This document shows, one piece after another, positions 12,593 through 24,179 of a DNA stretch of 60,000 nucleotides. The translations under genes and the position numbers were made by a program. The notes under the pieces are model-generated. The model made no database searches, was not told where the DNA came from, and saw only the letters and a list, made by a program, of their open reading frames with translations. Within the stretch, counting starts at the first letter, position 1. Each line of letters begins with the position of its first letter. The stretch comes from Lineus longissimus (lineage: Eukaryota > Nemertea > Pilidiophora > Heteronemertea > Lineidae): assembly GCF_910592395.1 (NCBI RefSeq), contig NC_088319.1, positions 9,054,001 through 9,114,000 on the forward strand, written 5' to 3'.

Positions 12593-13230
12593 CAAAATAT
12601 CACAACCTCCAGACTCCAGTTGGGCCAGTCGGCCCAGTGACATTATCACAGATACCAAAACTACAATCCTTAGGATCCTGTCCATCGAAACCGTGGCATT
12701 CTCCATCCCTCGGATACATGAATCATCTACAAGCCTCAATAACTGACAAGGAGTACACCTTACCGACTGTTAACAAATCAAACTTGTCCGTTTCAATTCT
12801 TGATCCGTGCACTAAAAGGAGTATCGAATTGCCAGCAATTTTCCAGCACAAGCTTGAAATATTTGTTCCATCGATTGATTCTGTTCAAAAGGTTATTGAA
12901 GATCCTCCTACGAAGCAGAATTCTGTGGGAGGTATTATTATTGAAAAGCATGCTAAAAATGTACTGAAATATAGGCGGCGCCACATGAATAGGCATAAGT
13001 TAAAGAAATTACGCAAACGCATGAAATTTACTTATATGAGGTTGGCACAGAGGAAAGCAAAACGTCGGGAGAAATTGCTCCAAAAGATGCAAGATGACAT
13101 CATCCTGGCGGCTGAAGAGTGGGACCCCAAGGAAAGGGCAATGAGTGTCCTTGAGAGGGCACGCAAAGGTGGCTTTAAGATTGACATATTTGCAAGGCAT
13201 GGTGATGCTGAATCAAAACCACACTCATAA
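12593..13230 (+). CDS. AURKAIP1: Mitochondrial small-subunit ribosomal protein mS38 (AURKAIP1 family), terminal exon
   Basis: The exon opens after a good acceptor (ATTCCATTTCAG ending at 12592), is in frame from its first bases, and stops at 13228-13230. Initiation must lie in an upstream exon, because the first in-frame start-like codon here is GTG (12637), not ATG. The C-terminal half carries the family signature: a KNVLKxRRRxMNxHK segment followed by a very basic helix (KLKKLRKRMKF, QRKAKRREK). The product is a small Arg/Lys-rich protein that binds mitochondrial 12S rRNA and is also known as Aurora-A interacting protein. About 30 residues follow the usual core (ending ESKPHS) and look like a lineage-specific extension. 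The surrounding repeats probably lie in an intron and in flanking DNA. Confidence 0.8.
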
Positions 13231-15064
13231 TGTTATTGGAAAAAGCTGCACAGACACTATTACACACCATATTGAGTTTTTCCTAAAGAAGTATCATAAA
13301 GGTGGGAGTTTTGCTTGGAACTTATTGTATCCAAAACCCAACATCTTCTGATGGGGTACATGTCATAAGGTGAACTTTGAAATAATTTTTAGAAGGATTT
13401 TTCATTTTACATGTTTGGGAGTGAAGCAGTAAATGTCACTTTTACCCATTTGTTACTCGAGGGATGTGAGTGTATGGTATGCTGGTGAAGAGCCATTGCC
13501 ACAAAGCTTATGTCAGCACCTGTGTAAAGTAATCATGGTGTTACATCAGAACAAGACAGCCAAACTTTGAGTTGATCTAGCCAAACTAGCCACCCCAAGT
13601 TCCCTTTGTTTTTGTATGCTAATACCTGCTAAAAGATGTACCTCAGACAACTGATACCCTCTCGGTCGTGGTCAGTTATAACACTCATTATCAGGCAAAC
13701 CATGATGCTCAGAGCTCTTTGACTGTGGAAGTGATATCTTGGAACGAAACAAATCAGAAATATGTAAGCTCATCGAGACCGGAACTGTCAAATTCGTCCT
13801 TATCACTGTGGACTGGAGCCATGGCTTATTGAAAGTAATGTTAGCTAGTCTGCATTATAAATGTGCCTGCAACTTCAATGCTTCTTAGAAGCATTCTCTG
13901 AATAAGATGATAAAGGTGTGATAATATCTGTGCTTTACGTTCCAAGTTCAAATCTCTTGAGTCCAAATTTAGAATTGTTTGTATGTGAAATTAACCCTTA
14001 GGTGGTGTCGACTATATTCACCAATGTACTTTTGCCATCGACTGGAGGTAGAGCATGGTGGCATCCTGGTGAGAGTGCCAGACTTCTGACTCTTAACGGT
14101 ACAGAACTGATGTGTAAGTTTTGTACAGATGTTTTGTAATGCAGTGATGTAAGGATTAAAGGGATTTTCTTGATAAAGAATTTCAGCCTAAATAACTAAG
14201 TATATTGTGTTTAGCCCTTTCACAGATCTGTTATTTTATACTAGGTTCTGACTTCTTTGACTTGTATCCAGCTGATTCATTTTAAAATATTATAAAAAGT
14301 TTTTGTCCATTAATTGATGATAATCTGATTTCATCAGTTCATCACTTGATTTAAGGGATTGATACTAAACAGGAGGTGGTGGTTGGCTCAAAAAAACCGC
14401 AAGGGTGGAGTAGTGAAATGTAGACCAAATCCGAGGTTTAGCTGAGGTTTTGGCCAACAGTTTAGGTCCACTCGAGCGGTTTTGGTAGGACAATCAATAC
14501 GGACAGTGAGTTTTTTTTCCTCTATACCAATTTCTATTCTAAAACATCTCAAATTAAATAGCGAAAAATGTCATTTTAAATGCTTTTTGACTGCTTCCAT
14601 ATTTTTCACCAAACCAAGCGGTTATAGTTGCCAAACCATAACCGCTGAATTCATGAGGCTTCGTTGGCGCATAGTGAATTAACATCGTAAAGTGCAGTTC
14701 ATTCTTAATCCAGGTGTTTTAGAATTCATCACTTGATCAATTGTGATTTTATCATAAACTACTGGGTGATCCAAAAAATGCAACCCATAAAAATCATCCT
14801 TGATACTGAGGTTTCAGGTCCAGGTCTGGTGCATATTATCTCCAGTGGATGCATGAACCCTACACTAAGTTTCAATATTACCACAAAGTCTGAGCACCAG
14901 GCTTGAAACTATGTGTGAAGTTCAGGTATCTACCAGATACAGTATGCACCAGATCTGAATCTGAAACCTCAAAAAACTTTTTTGAAATGTCATGGGTTGT
15001 CTTTTTTTCGATCACCCTGTATATGAAAACACCTTGAAGGCCATTTTGTGCACCTTTGCATGCC
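13231..15064 (+). other. Probable 3' UTR and intergenic DNA
   Basis: Unique-looking, moderately AT-rich sequence downstream of the mS38 stop codon. Some of it is likely the 3' UTR, but I cannot fix a poly(A) site. No reading frame, RNA gene or terminal inverted repeat stands out. Confidence 0.4.
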
Positions 15065-15264
15065 TTAAAGGGACAATATAGGCAGCAGCTTGGTAGGCAA
15101 GATAAAGTAACATCAAGTCGCCAATAGGGGTCTCTCACATCTCACAGTATGTCGAAATGATTAGCGTTTGTACGAGGAATATATTTAGTGCTGAATCTGA
15201 CATGACCCAGGACCATTACTGTGTATATTGGTCACCTGTGCTCCTGCCTATAGTCCCCCTTTAA
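15065..15264. mobile_element. MITE with TTAAAGGGGGACTATAGGCA ends, copy 1
   Basis: A 200 bp element bounded by TTAAAGGGACAATATAGGCA and TGCCTATAGTCCCCCTTTAA, which are imperfect inverted repeats. Internal landmarks (GCCAATAGGGGTCTCTCA, GTACGAGGAATATATTTAG) recur in copies at 51244-51410 and 53268-53488. It is non-coding and non-autonomous. The terminal TTAA may be part of the target site. Confidence 0.75.
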
Positions 15265-16016
15265 GCTCATGCAAATAGCTTAGTGTAGGTGTTAGACCAC
15301 AATTTCCTACACTTGTGTCAAAGCAGATCACATACAAGACTTTGACACAGCCTTTGACAGTATTTGGCAGATTGGGGACACTCGATCTCCCAAATAGAAG
15401 TGAGAATCTTTCTACAATGGTTTCAGAATATGGCGACCACCCGCCATTGAGGGTGACTGATTGAGGTCCCACCCCCCAAGTCACGCACTCCAGTCACACA
15501 CTAGCAAGCACTAGCACAGTCACGCGATGAAATGTACAGAGACAGATGAAACTGGCACATGAACATGTGAATGAACGTTTTGATTCAGAGATTCTCACTT
15601 GAGGTGTCACATGACCATGATAGTGGGACAATCTGTATTACCAGGTGCAGATCATGAGACAATGTCTCCTTTGGTACAGTAGAGAACAAAGGTAACATCG
15701 TTCTCCTCTATACCAATTGGCGATTGTCTTCAAATTCACAAATGGGTTGCAACAGACTGTCTGGCTGGTACGTACCATCCTGAACTTTGGGTCAACACTC
15801 GGAACATGTTTGCAACTGACTGGTATTTCCAGGATGAGCTGGTGCAGAAGAGAATGTTGTCTATACAATGTTGCCATAATTACAAATGAACATCAGTTTC
15901 TAACGCTGTATTCTGATATCTTGTTATAATACAGAGCTTGATATTGCCATAATGTCTCTCATAAGGAGACAAAAGGTATGAACATTATCTTAGAATTAGC
16001 TTTTGGCTGCTGTTCA
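15265..16016. other. Unassigned stretch
   Basis: Unique sequence with no convincing gene, terminus or RNA fold visible. TCTCACTTGAGGTGTCACAT (15594) recurs in similar form at about 16603, hinting at a short duplicated segment. Confidence 0.35.
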
Positions 16017-16247
16017 GTTTCCCATAGCTCTGTTTTTGGTGATGCGAGCTCCTGCCAAAAGCTTTGTCTTCTGTTCATCAAAGGACAGTCGTGCGGAAGA
16101 AGATCCATCTCACTTGTGTCCTGGTGCTGGAACAAATGAGGACAATATTGCCACATGCAATCTCTCCATAACAAGACAGCAGGTTATGACATTCTCTGCT
16201 AGTACAGCAGAGGCCAATTTCAGGAATGTCTTAGAAAATCAGGAAGT
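16017..16247 (+). CDS. Possible internal exon of an unknown host gene
   Basis: A frame open across the whole interval is bounded by an acceptor-like CTGCTGTTCAG (ending 16016) and a donor-like GAAGTAAGTAAG (about 16246). The predicted segment has no domain I recognise; it is rich in Ser, Ala and Thr with several Cys. Coding is a guess from splice signals and an open frame only. The frame continues a further 55 bases past the donor, so a chance open frame is quite possible. Confidence 0.25.
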
Positions 16248-16769
16248 AAGTAAGGTTCTGACAGTGAATGAATTGTCTCTGTTACATAATAGCAGATTGT
16301 AGCACTGCCTCTTGCTTTACAGTATAAAACTGATACCCCCCATGGAGAGATGGAAATGTTACCCAGAGAAAACACTGTCAACTGGGTTCCAGTCGTCACC
16401 AAGAAATAGTTTTGAGTGCCAAAAATGAGCTACAAAAACGGCTTAAAACTTTCATGGAGGTTCTTTTGAGCATTTGGTTTTGATACTCACGTTATAAGCT
16501 TATGACTGGGCAAGCTTTTGATGCGACAGTGCTAAATCTCCTACCTCCCAGCCATATGTCCTTTGGTTGAGTGAGAAGACAGATAAATTGTCACCATGTA
16601 TTCTCACTTGAGGTGTGACATCAAGTAGTGATGTAGAGAGCATTAGTAGATTGTGACACATTGCCGAAATAGTTGTAACGGTGTCTTGTTATTCAAACAT
16701 GGCAGGTTTTGACACCATGTGTGCCTATCTCCATCCATGATTAGACCACATGTTGTGTAGCTGCTGCAG
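16248..16769. other. Unassigned stretch before the satellite
   Basis: Unique DNA. From about 16740 the sequence begins to resemble a degraded satellite monomer (GAGAACATGTTGCATCGTTC). Nothing else is supported. Confidence 0.35.
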
Positions 16770-19700
16770 GGAGAACATGTTGCATCGTTCTCTCCTTACT
16801 TCAACAGCAAGTTGTGACAATGTCTCCAGTTGGCACAGTCACCTTGTCACCATGCTTTGACAGCAAGTTGTGACAATGTCTTCTGTTGGCAAAGTGTAGA
16901 ACATGTCGCCACGTTGTCTCCATACTTTGACAGCAAGTTGTGACAAAGTCTTCTGTTGGCACAGTATAAAACATGTCGCCACGTTGTCTCCATACTTTGA
17001 CAGCAAGTTGTGACAAAGTCTTCTGTTGGCAAAGTGTAGAACATGTCGCCACGTTGTCTCCATACTTTGACAGCAAGTTGTGACAATGTCTCCAGTTGGC
17101 ACAGTGTAGAACATGTCGCCACGTTGTTTCCATACTTTGACAGCAAGTTGTGACAAAGTCTTCTGTTGGCACAGTATAAAACATGTCGCCACGTTGTCTC
17201 CATACTTTGACAGCAAGTTGTGACAAAGTCTTCTGTTGGCAAAGTGTAGAACATGTCGCCACGTTGTTTCCATACTTTGACAGCAGATGTGACATTGTCT
17301 TCTGTTGGCAAAGTGTAGAACATGTCGCCACGTTGTCTCCATACTATGACAGCAAGTTGTGACAAAGTCTTCTGTTGGCACAGTATAAAACATGTCGCCA
17401 CGTTGTCTCCATACTTTGACAGCAAGTTGTGACAAAGTCTTCTGTTGGCAAAGTGTAGAACATGTCGCCACGTTGTCTCCATACTTTGACAGCAAGTTGT
17501 GACAATGTCTCCAGTTGGCACAGTGTAGAACATGTCGCCACATTGTCTCCATACTTTGACAGCAAGTTGTGACAAAGTCTTCTGTTGGCACAGTATAAAA
17601 CATGTCGCCACGTTGTCTCCATACTTTGACAGCAAGTTGTGACAAAGTCTTCTGTTGGCACAGTATAAAACATGTCGCCACGCTGTCTCCATACTTTGAC
17701 AGCAAGTTGTGACAAAGTCTTCTGTTGGCACAGTATAAAACATGTCGCCACGTTGTCTCCATACTTTGACAGCAAGTTGTGACAATGTCTCCAGTTGGCA
17801 CAGTGTAGAACATGTCGCCACATTGTCTCCATACTTTGACAGCAAGTTGTGACAAAGTCTTCTGTTGGCACAGTATAAAACATGTCGCCACGTTGTCTCC
17901 ATACTTTGACAGCAAGTTGTGACAAAGTCTTCTGTTGGCACAGTATAAAACATGTCGCCACGTTGTCTCCATACTTTGACAGCAAGTTGTGACAGAGTCT
18001 TCTGTTGGCAAAGTGAAGAACATGTCGCCACGTTGTCTCCATACTTTGACAGCAAGTTGTGACAGAGTCTTCTGTTGGCACGGTATAGAACATGTCGCCA
18101 CGTTGTCTCCATACTTTGACAGCAAGTTGTGACAGAGTCTTCTGTTGGCAAAGTGTAGAACATGTCACCACGTTGTCTCCATACTTTGACAGCAAGTTGT
18201 GACAGAGTCTTCTGTTGGCACAGTATAAAACATGTCGCCACGTTGTCTCCATACTTTGACAGCAAGTTGTGACAAAGTCTTCTGTTGGCAAAGTGTAGAA
18301 CATGTCGCCACGTTGTCTCCATACTTTGACAGCAAGTTGTGACAAAGTCTTCTGTTGGCACAGTATAAAACATGTCGCCACGTTGTCTCCATACTTTGAC
18401 AGCAAGTTGTGACAGAGTCTTCTGTTGGCAAAGTGAAGAACATGTCGCCACGTTGTCTCCATACTTTGACAGCAAGTTGTGACAGAGTCTTCTGTTGGCA
18501 CGGTATAGAACATGTCGCCACGTTGTCTCCATACTTTGACAGCAAGTTGTGACAAAGTCTTCTGTTGGCACAGTATAAAACATGTCGCCACGTTGTCTCC
18601 ATACTTTGACAGCAAGTTGTGACAGAGTCTTCTGTTGGCAAATTGAAGAACATGTCGCCACGTTGTCTCCATACTTTGTCAGCAAGTTGTGACAGAGTCT
18701 TCTGTTGGCACGGTATAGAACATGTCGCCACATTGTCTCCATACTTTGACAGCAAGTTGTGACAAAGTCTTCTGTTGGCACAGTATAAAACATGTCGCCA
18801 CGTTGTCTCCATACTTTGACAGCAAGTTGTGACAAAGTCTTCTGTTGGCACAGTATAAAACATGTCGCCACGTTGTCTCCATACTTTGACAGCAAGTTGT
18901 GACAGAGTCTTCTGTTGGCAAATTGAAGAACATGTCGCCACGTTGTCTCCATACTTTGACAGCAAGTTGTGACAGAGTCTTCTGTTGGCACGGTATAGAA
19001 CATGTCGCCACATTGTCTCCATACTTTGACAGCAAGTTGTGACAAAGTCTTCTGTTGGCACAGTATAAAACATGTCGCCACGTTGTCTCCATACTTTGAC
19101 AGCAAGTTGTGACAGAGTCTTCTGTTGGCAAAGTGTAGAACATGTCACCACGTTGTCTCCATACTTTGACAGCAAGTTGTGACAGAGTCTTCTGTTGGCA
19201 CAGTATAAAACATGTCCCCAGGTTGTCTCCATACTTTGACAGCAAGTTGTGACAAAGTCTTCTGTTGGCACAGTATAAAACATGTCGCCACGTTGTCTCC
19301 ATACTTTGACAGCAAGTTGTGACAAAGTCTTCTGTTGGCAAAGTGTAGAACATGTCGCCACGTTGTCTCCATACTTTGACAGCAAGTTGTGACAATGTCT
19401 CCAGTTGGCACAGTGTAGAACATGTCGCCACATTGTCTCCATACTTTGACAGCAAGTTGTGACAAAGTCTTCTGTTGGCACAGTATAAAACATGTCGCCA
19501 CGTTGTCTCCATACTTTGACAGCAAGTTGTGACAAAGTCTTCTGTTGGCACAGTATAAAACATGTCGCCACGCTGTCTCCATACTTTGACAGCAAGTTGT
19601 GACAAAGTCTTCTGTTGGCACAGTATAAAACATGTCGCCACGTTGTCTCCATACTTTGACAGCAAGTTGTGACAATGTCTCCAGTTGGCACAGTGTAGAA

Positions 19701-21377
19701 CATGTCGCCACATTGTCTCCATACTTTGACAGCAAGTTGTGACAAAGTCTTCTGTTGGCACAGTATAAAACATGTCGCCACGTTGTCTCCATACTTTGAC
19801 AGCAAGTTGTGACAAAGTCTTCTGTTGGCACAGTATAAAACATGTCGCCACGTTGTCTCCATACTTTGACAGCAAGTTGTGACAGAGTCTTCTGTTGGCA
19901 AAGTGAAGAACATGTCGCCACGTTGTCTCCATACTTTGACAGCAAGTTGTGACAGAGTCTTCTGTTGGCACGGTATAGAACATGTCGCCACGTTGTCTCC
20001 ATACTTTGACAGCAAGTTGTGACAGAGTCTTCTGTTGGCAAAGTGTAGAACATGTCACCACGTTGTCTCCATACTTTGACAGCAAGTTGTGACAGAGTCT
20101 TCTGTTGGCACAGTATAAAACATGTCACCAGGTTGTCTCCATACTTTGACAGCAAGTTGTGACAAAGTCTTCTGTTGGCACAGTATAAAACATGTCGCCA
20201 CGTTGTCTCCATACTTTGACAGCAAGTTGTGACAAAGTCTTCTGTTGGCACAGTATAAAACATGTCGCCACGTTGTCTCCATACTTTGACAGCAAGTTGT
20301 GACAGAGTCTTCTGTTGGCAAATTGAAGAACATGTCGCCACGTTGTCTCCATACTTTGTCAGCAAGTTGTGACAGAGTCTTCTGTTGGCACGGTATAGAA
20401 CATGTCGCCACATTGTCTCCATACTTTGACAGCAAGTTGTGACAAAGTCTTCTGTTGGCACAGTATAAAACATGTCGCCACGTTGTCTCCATACTTTGAC
20501 AGCAAGTTGTGACAAAGTCTTCTGTTGGCACAGTATAAAACATGTCGCCACGTTGTCTCCATACTTTGACAGCAAGTTGTGACAGAGTCTTCTGTTGGCA
20601 AATTGAAGAACATGTCGCCACGTTGTCTCCATACTTTGACAGCAAGTTGTGACAGAGTCTTCTGTTGGCAAGGTATAGAACATGTCGCCACATTGTCTCC
20701 ATACTTTGACAGCAAGTTGTGACAAAGTCTTCTGTTGGCACAGTATAAAACATGTCGCCACGTTGTCTCCATACTTTGACAGCAAGTTGTGACAGAGTCT
20801 TCTGTTGGCAAAGTGTAGAACATGTCACCACGTTGTCTCCATACTTTGACAGCAAGTTGTGACAGAGTCTTCTGTTGGCACAGTATAAAACATGTCCCCA
20901 GGTTGTCTCCATACTTTGACAGCAAGTTGTGACAAAGTCTTCTGTTGGCACAGTATAAAACATGTCGCCACGTTGTCTCCATACTTTGACAGCAAGTTGT
21001 GACAAAGTCTTCTGTTGGCACAGTATAAAACATGTCGCCACGTTGTCTCCATACTTTGACAGCAAGTTGTGACAGAGTCTTCTGTTGGCAAATTGAAGAA
21101 CATGTCGCCACGTTGTCTCCATACTTTGACAGCAAGTTGTGACAGAGTCTTCTGTTGGCACGGTATAGAACATGTCGCCACATTGTCTCCATACTTTGAC
21201 AGCAAGTTGTGACAAAGTCTTCTGTTGGCACAGTATAAAACATGTCGCCACGTTGTCTCCATACTTTGACAGCAAGTTGTGACAAAGTCTTCTGTTGGCA
21301 CAGTATAAAACATGTCGCCACGTTGTCTCCATACTTTGACAGCAAGTTGTGACAAAGTCTTCTGTTGGCAAAGTGTA
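16770..21377 (-). repeat. 70-bp tandem satellite, main array (~66 monomers)
   Basis: The monomer is exactly 70 bp, with the start of the unit reading CATACTTTGACAGCAAGTTG, followed by a variable part (AAAGTGTAG, ACAGTATAAA, AAAGTGAAG or ACGGTATAG types) and ACATGTCGCCACGTTGTCTC. Identity between monomers is mostly above 90 percent. Larger blocks are duplicated: reading frames with the same variant order recur 1,890 bp apart (27 monomers) and 1,680 bp apart (24 monomers). The reverse strand has no stop codon in any phase of the monomer, so very long open frames of up to 752 codons result. There is no start context, splice pattern or sign of protein constraint, so I treat it as non-coding satellite. 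Confidence 0.93.
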
Positions 21378-21864
21378 CACCCCACGTGACTTCATCGACG
21401 AGTGTGCGAAATCCTTTTGTTCGGCCTCATTCAGCCTTTTGTCACCTCCTTGGTCGGTCGACTGGCTTCCCCTCCTGTCCATTTTGTTTTTCTCCGATTT
21501 TCGTCCACAGTATTCTGTGTCTTTCCTCTCAGGCTTGCCTGAATCTCACACGGCTTTTTATCTATCTTTCTTCGGGTCACCCTAGGGAGCTTCTTCGCTC
21601 GGCTAGGGGGGACGGCATCGTATCAGACCATTGGGGGGCGTGCTCGAGCCAGAGATATGAGATATATATAACTGTCGCCTTGGGAGTCTTGCGTAGGCTC
21701 GCCAGTGAGCACAGTAGAGATGAATCGGGCGTTGCAGTTCCTCTCTGAACGCGCCGATAGGCGACTATATAGGGGAAGTCACGCTCGACTATTTTTTAGT
21801 CTGATTCGAACTCTAAAATTTTCTACAATTTTACATCGCCAAAGTCAGACAGTGCACACATATA
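21378..21864. other. 5' region of the tyrosine-recombinase element
   Basis: The left end of the element followed by about 400 bp of leader. Open frames of 78 and 127 codons begin near the terminus, but they start inside the satellite monomer and show no known domain. The first ~75 bp are shared with the derivative element at 26017. Confidence 0.5.
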
Positions 21865-23842
21865 CAGTGACTACTTAGTTAACTGGTGCTTGGTCTAAAA
21901 TTTTCTAAGTCACTAATAGAGGCCCAGAATGGGATATTGTCGATTTACGACCATGTAGGGCCTATACTAATCACATTTCAATGAAGAAAATGACAGAGTT
22001 TTGATTACATGTTCATTTCTTGATCTGGTCTTCTGTGGCCAATTTTATCAATCAATGGTTGGTATGAAAGGCAATTGCAGTTGTGTAATTTCCTAGGCCC
22101 TTTACCCTGACAATCATATTGGTCATTCCTGTAGAAAGTTCAAATCATGAGGAACACAACGTTGTTGTTACTGCTGATGCTTTCGCTCTTTGTCATGTGT
22201 CAGTCAATGATGGATGCTGGCAATGATGACGATGATGATGATGATGATGCCGATCAGCAGAATGGTGCTGCAGCAGTTGGTCTCCCTCGACGATGTAACA
22301 GTTACACTGTTGAAGCCAGGCTGCGACATGCCTTGGATTGCCAAACAGCAATTGAACATGGCCGCATTCTAAATGTCAGTGAGTATGCTAGGCGCTATCG
22401 ACTATCCCCAACAACGCTCAGGAGATGGATACAGAACGTCGATGAAATGACGGATCAAGTGGAGGAAAATGCAGAACGCCGGCGAGTCAGAACCGACCAT
22501 GATGGTTGTTGGCCGGAAGTTGAGAATATCGTGCACCAGCATTTTCAAGAACGGAGGAATATTGCCCTGCCCGTTTCTCGGTCGGACATTGTTAATGATG
22601 CAACGATTGAATTTCAGAACTGGTGGGGCCAACTCCCACACAATGAACTTGAGGACATTGCAGCACGTCGCCCCGAAAGGTCCCAGTTTTCTGCATCAGT
22701 GGGTTGGGTTACAAATTTTATGAAACGGAAAAAGATTGTTTTCCGCCGTAAAACGAAAGATTCCACCACTGTACCGGCTGATGCACCACAGAGAGTGAGA
22801 GAATTTCAGACTGGCGTTAGGCAAACTGTAGCTGACAACCATGTCCACACGCTCTTGAACTTTAACGAAACGTTTGCTCAGTTGGACATCCCTCCGATGT
22901 ATACAGCTGAGACCAGAGGTACAGTAGATGTAAATGTGAAAACATCGCGAGGAAATGCCAAACTCGGGTCCACCGTTGGATTGACAGTTGGCTCCAACGG
23001 AGAAAAACCGCCTGCTCATGTTGTTTCCAGGCAGCCGGGCTTCGTGCGTCAGATTAGAGATTTGAACAACATTCCAGATAACGTACGGGTCACATCCTCG
23101 AGGTCTGGTTGGGAGAATGGAGAGACACTGCAACATTGGTTGGACAATGTTCTTTTCCCTTACATTGGCGATTTTGACTTTAATGACATCCTTCTGCTTT
23201 TGGACAGATTCCGACCGCATCAAGCAGAGGATTTCTGTTACCCAATGGTTGAAGCAGGCATACTGTTAGACAATATTCCTGCTAGGTGTACATCGCTGGC
23301 TCAGCCGTTAGATCTCACTATTATGAGGAGATTTAAAGCTATAATGCGAAAGTATTGGAAGTTATGGAAATGTGATGCAACTGAGGCTGACGGAAATTGC
23401 CGCAAAATTACATTACAGGATGTACTCGGCATTATAAGTAGAGCATGGAATGATGTAGCTCCTGAGTCTGCGGTTAAGTCATTTCAAGTGGCTGGCTTAA
23501 CACCTCAACCTAACTTTTTTAGGGTTTACCCTGTAAAAAGCTTGTAACGACATTCATTTTCCATGAAAAGCACTGGCCAGTGATCGTAGTCTTGGATGGA
23601 CTTTCTGCATGTCGGATTTCAAGCTATTAAAACTTTCTGAGTACTTGATGAAAGTGATCATAGTCAATAGGTATCAATGCCGACATGTGCAGTAGGCTCA
23701 AGTTGTCATTATTAGCCCATTCATGCTTCTCAAAAGGAATGTAGGCCCTGCACAACCCATCTGGGCCTAAAATGCATATTATAATGACCTATTATGGACT
23801 TAGAAAATTTTAGACCAGCACCAGTTAACTAAGTACTCACCG
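21865..23842 (+). mobile_element. pogo/Tigger-like DNA transposon, nested
   Basis: Inverted termini of about 47 bp: CAGTGACTACTTAGTTAACT at 21865 and the complement ending AGTTAACTAAGTACTCACCG at 23842. TA dinucleotides flank both ends, as expected for the Tc1/mariner superfamily target. Its single gene runs in the same direction as the recombinase gene of the host element. Left and right termini differ at a few positions, so this is not a very recent insertion. Confidence 0.85.
22147..23547 (+). CDS. pogo/Tigger-like transposase (DDE superfamily)
   Basis: A 466-codon frame that would cut and paste the surrounding transposon. Residues ~50-100 include a helix-turn-helix-like segment (ILNVSEYARRYRLSPTTLRR); residues ~105-200 look like the second CENPB-type DNA-binding half. 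The catalytic core follows, with LLLDRF (Asp353) and QPLDLT (Asp389), 35 residues apart as in pogo-type enzymes. The first catalytic Asp is replaced: the motif reads NFNET with Asn240. The frame has no stop or frameshift. The hydrophobic N terminus and poly-Asp run (residues ~27-36) are unusual for a transposase, so the true start may lie downstream, or an extra exon may be missing. Catalysis is doubtful because of Asn240. Confidence 0.8.
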   Translation: MRNTTLLLLLMLSLFVMCQSMMDAGNDDDDDDDDADQQNGAAAVGLPRRCNSYTVEARLRHALDCQTAIEHGRILNVSEYARRYRLSPTTLRRWIQNVDEMTDQVEENAERRRVRTDHDGCWPEVENIVHQHFQERRNIALPVSRSDIVNDATIEFQNWWGQLPHNELEDIAARRPERSQFSASVGWVTNFMKRKKIVFRRKTKDSTTVPADAPQRVREFQTGVRQTVADNHVHTLLNFNETFAQLDIPPMYTAETRGTVDVNVKTSRGNAKLGSTVGLTVGSNGEKPPAHVVSRQPGFVRQIRDLNNIPDNVRVTSSRSGWENGETLQHWLDNVLFPYIGDFDFNDILLLLDRFRPHQAEDFCYPMVEAGILLDNIPARCTSLAQPLDLTIMRRFKAIMRKYWKLWKCDATEADGNCRKITLQDVLGIISRAWNDVAPESAVKSFQVAGLTPQPNFFRVYPVKSL

Positions 23843-24179
23843 TATATTGGGCAAGCTTATGTCAGAGTCACCCTACGAGCTGTCAGTTCGCCCTTGCGTA
23901 ATTTTATAATTTTCGGGCGATTCCTAGCCATGCGGGCAAGAGCAAAATTTCTGAGCCGGCATTTGTGTCCCTTGTTTCGTAAGTACAAAGCCTAGAGTTC
24001 CTAAACCCATGTCAGATAACAAGGAATACCGCCCTTGTTTAGCTCTTTACTTCCACCCGGGGTAACTTCCCTAGTGATCTTTTTCACGTGGGTGGGGGGT
24101 TGAGAGCTTTCTGTCCTTCCTAAATGTAATCTCTATTTGTTTTGAAGAATCAACGCTTTAGAGCGTATGACGTGCCAAC
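23843..24179. other. Internal DNA of the tyrosine-recombinase element
   Basis: Element sequence resuming after the nested transposon. No domain is seen. The following recombinase-related frame begins at about 24180. Confidence 0.4.

Noticed and set aside
16770-21377. CRISPR array
   Set aside because: The regular 70-bp period is a continuous satellite without unique spacers, in an animal genome.
16801-21482. Long minus-strand open frames of 176-752 codons as protein genes
   Set aside because: They are all readings of a 70-bp satellite in three phases, overlap each other, and begin or end at arbitrary monomers. A founder monomer without stops explains them.
22147-22200. Secreted protein with a signal peptide
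   Set aside because: The hydrophobic start precedes a clear transposase with DNA-binding and catalytic motifs inside a transposon. The true start is probably elsewhere.
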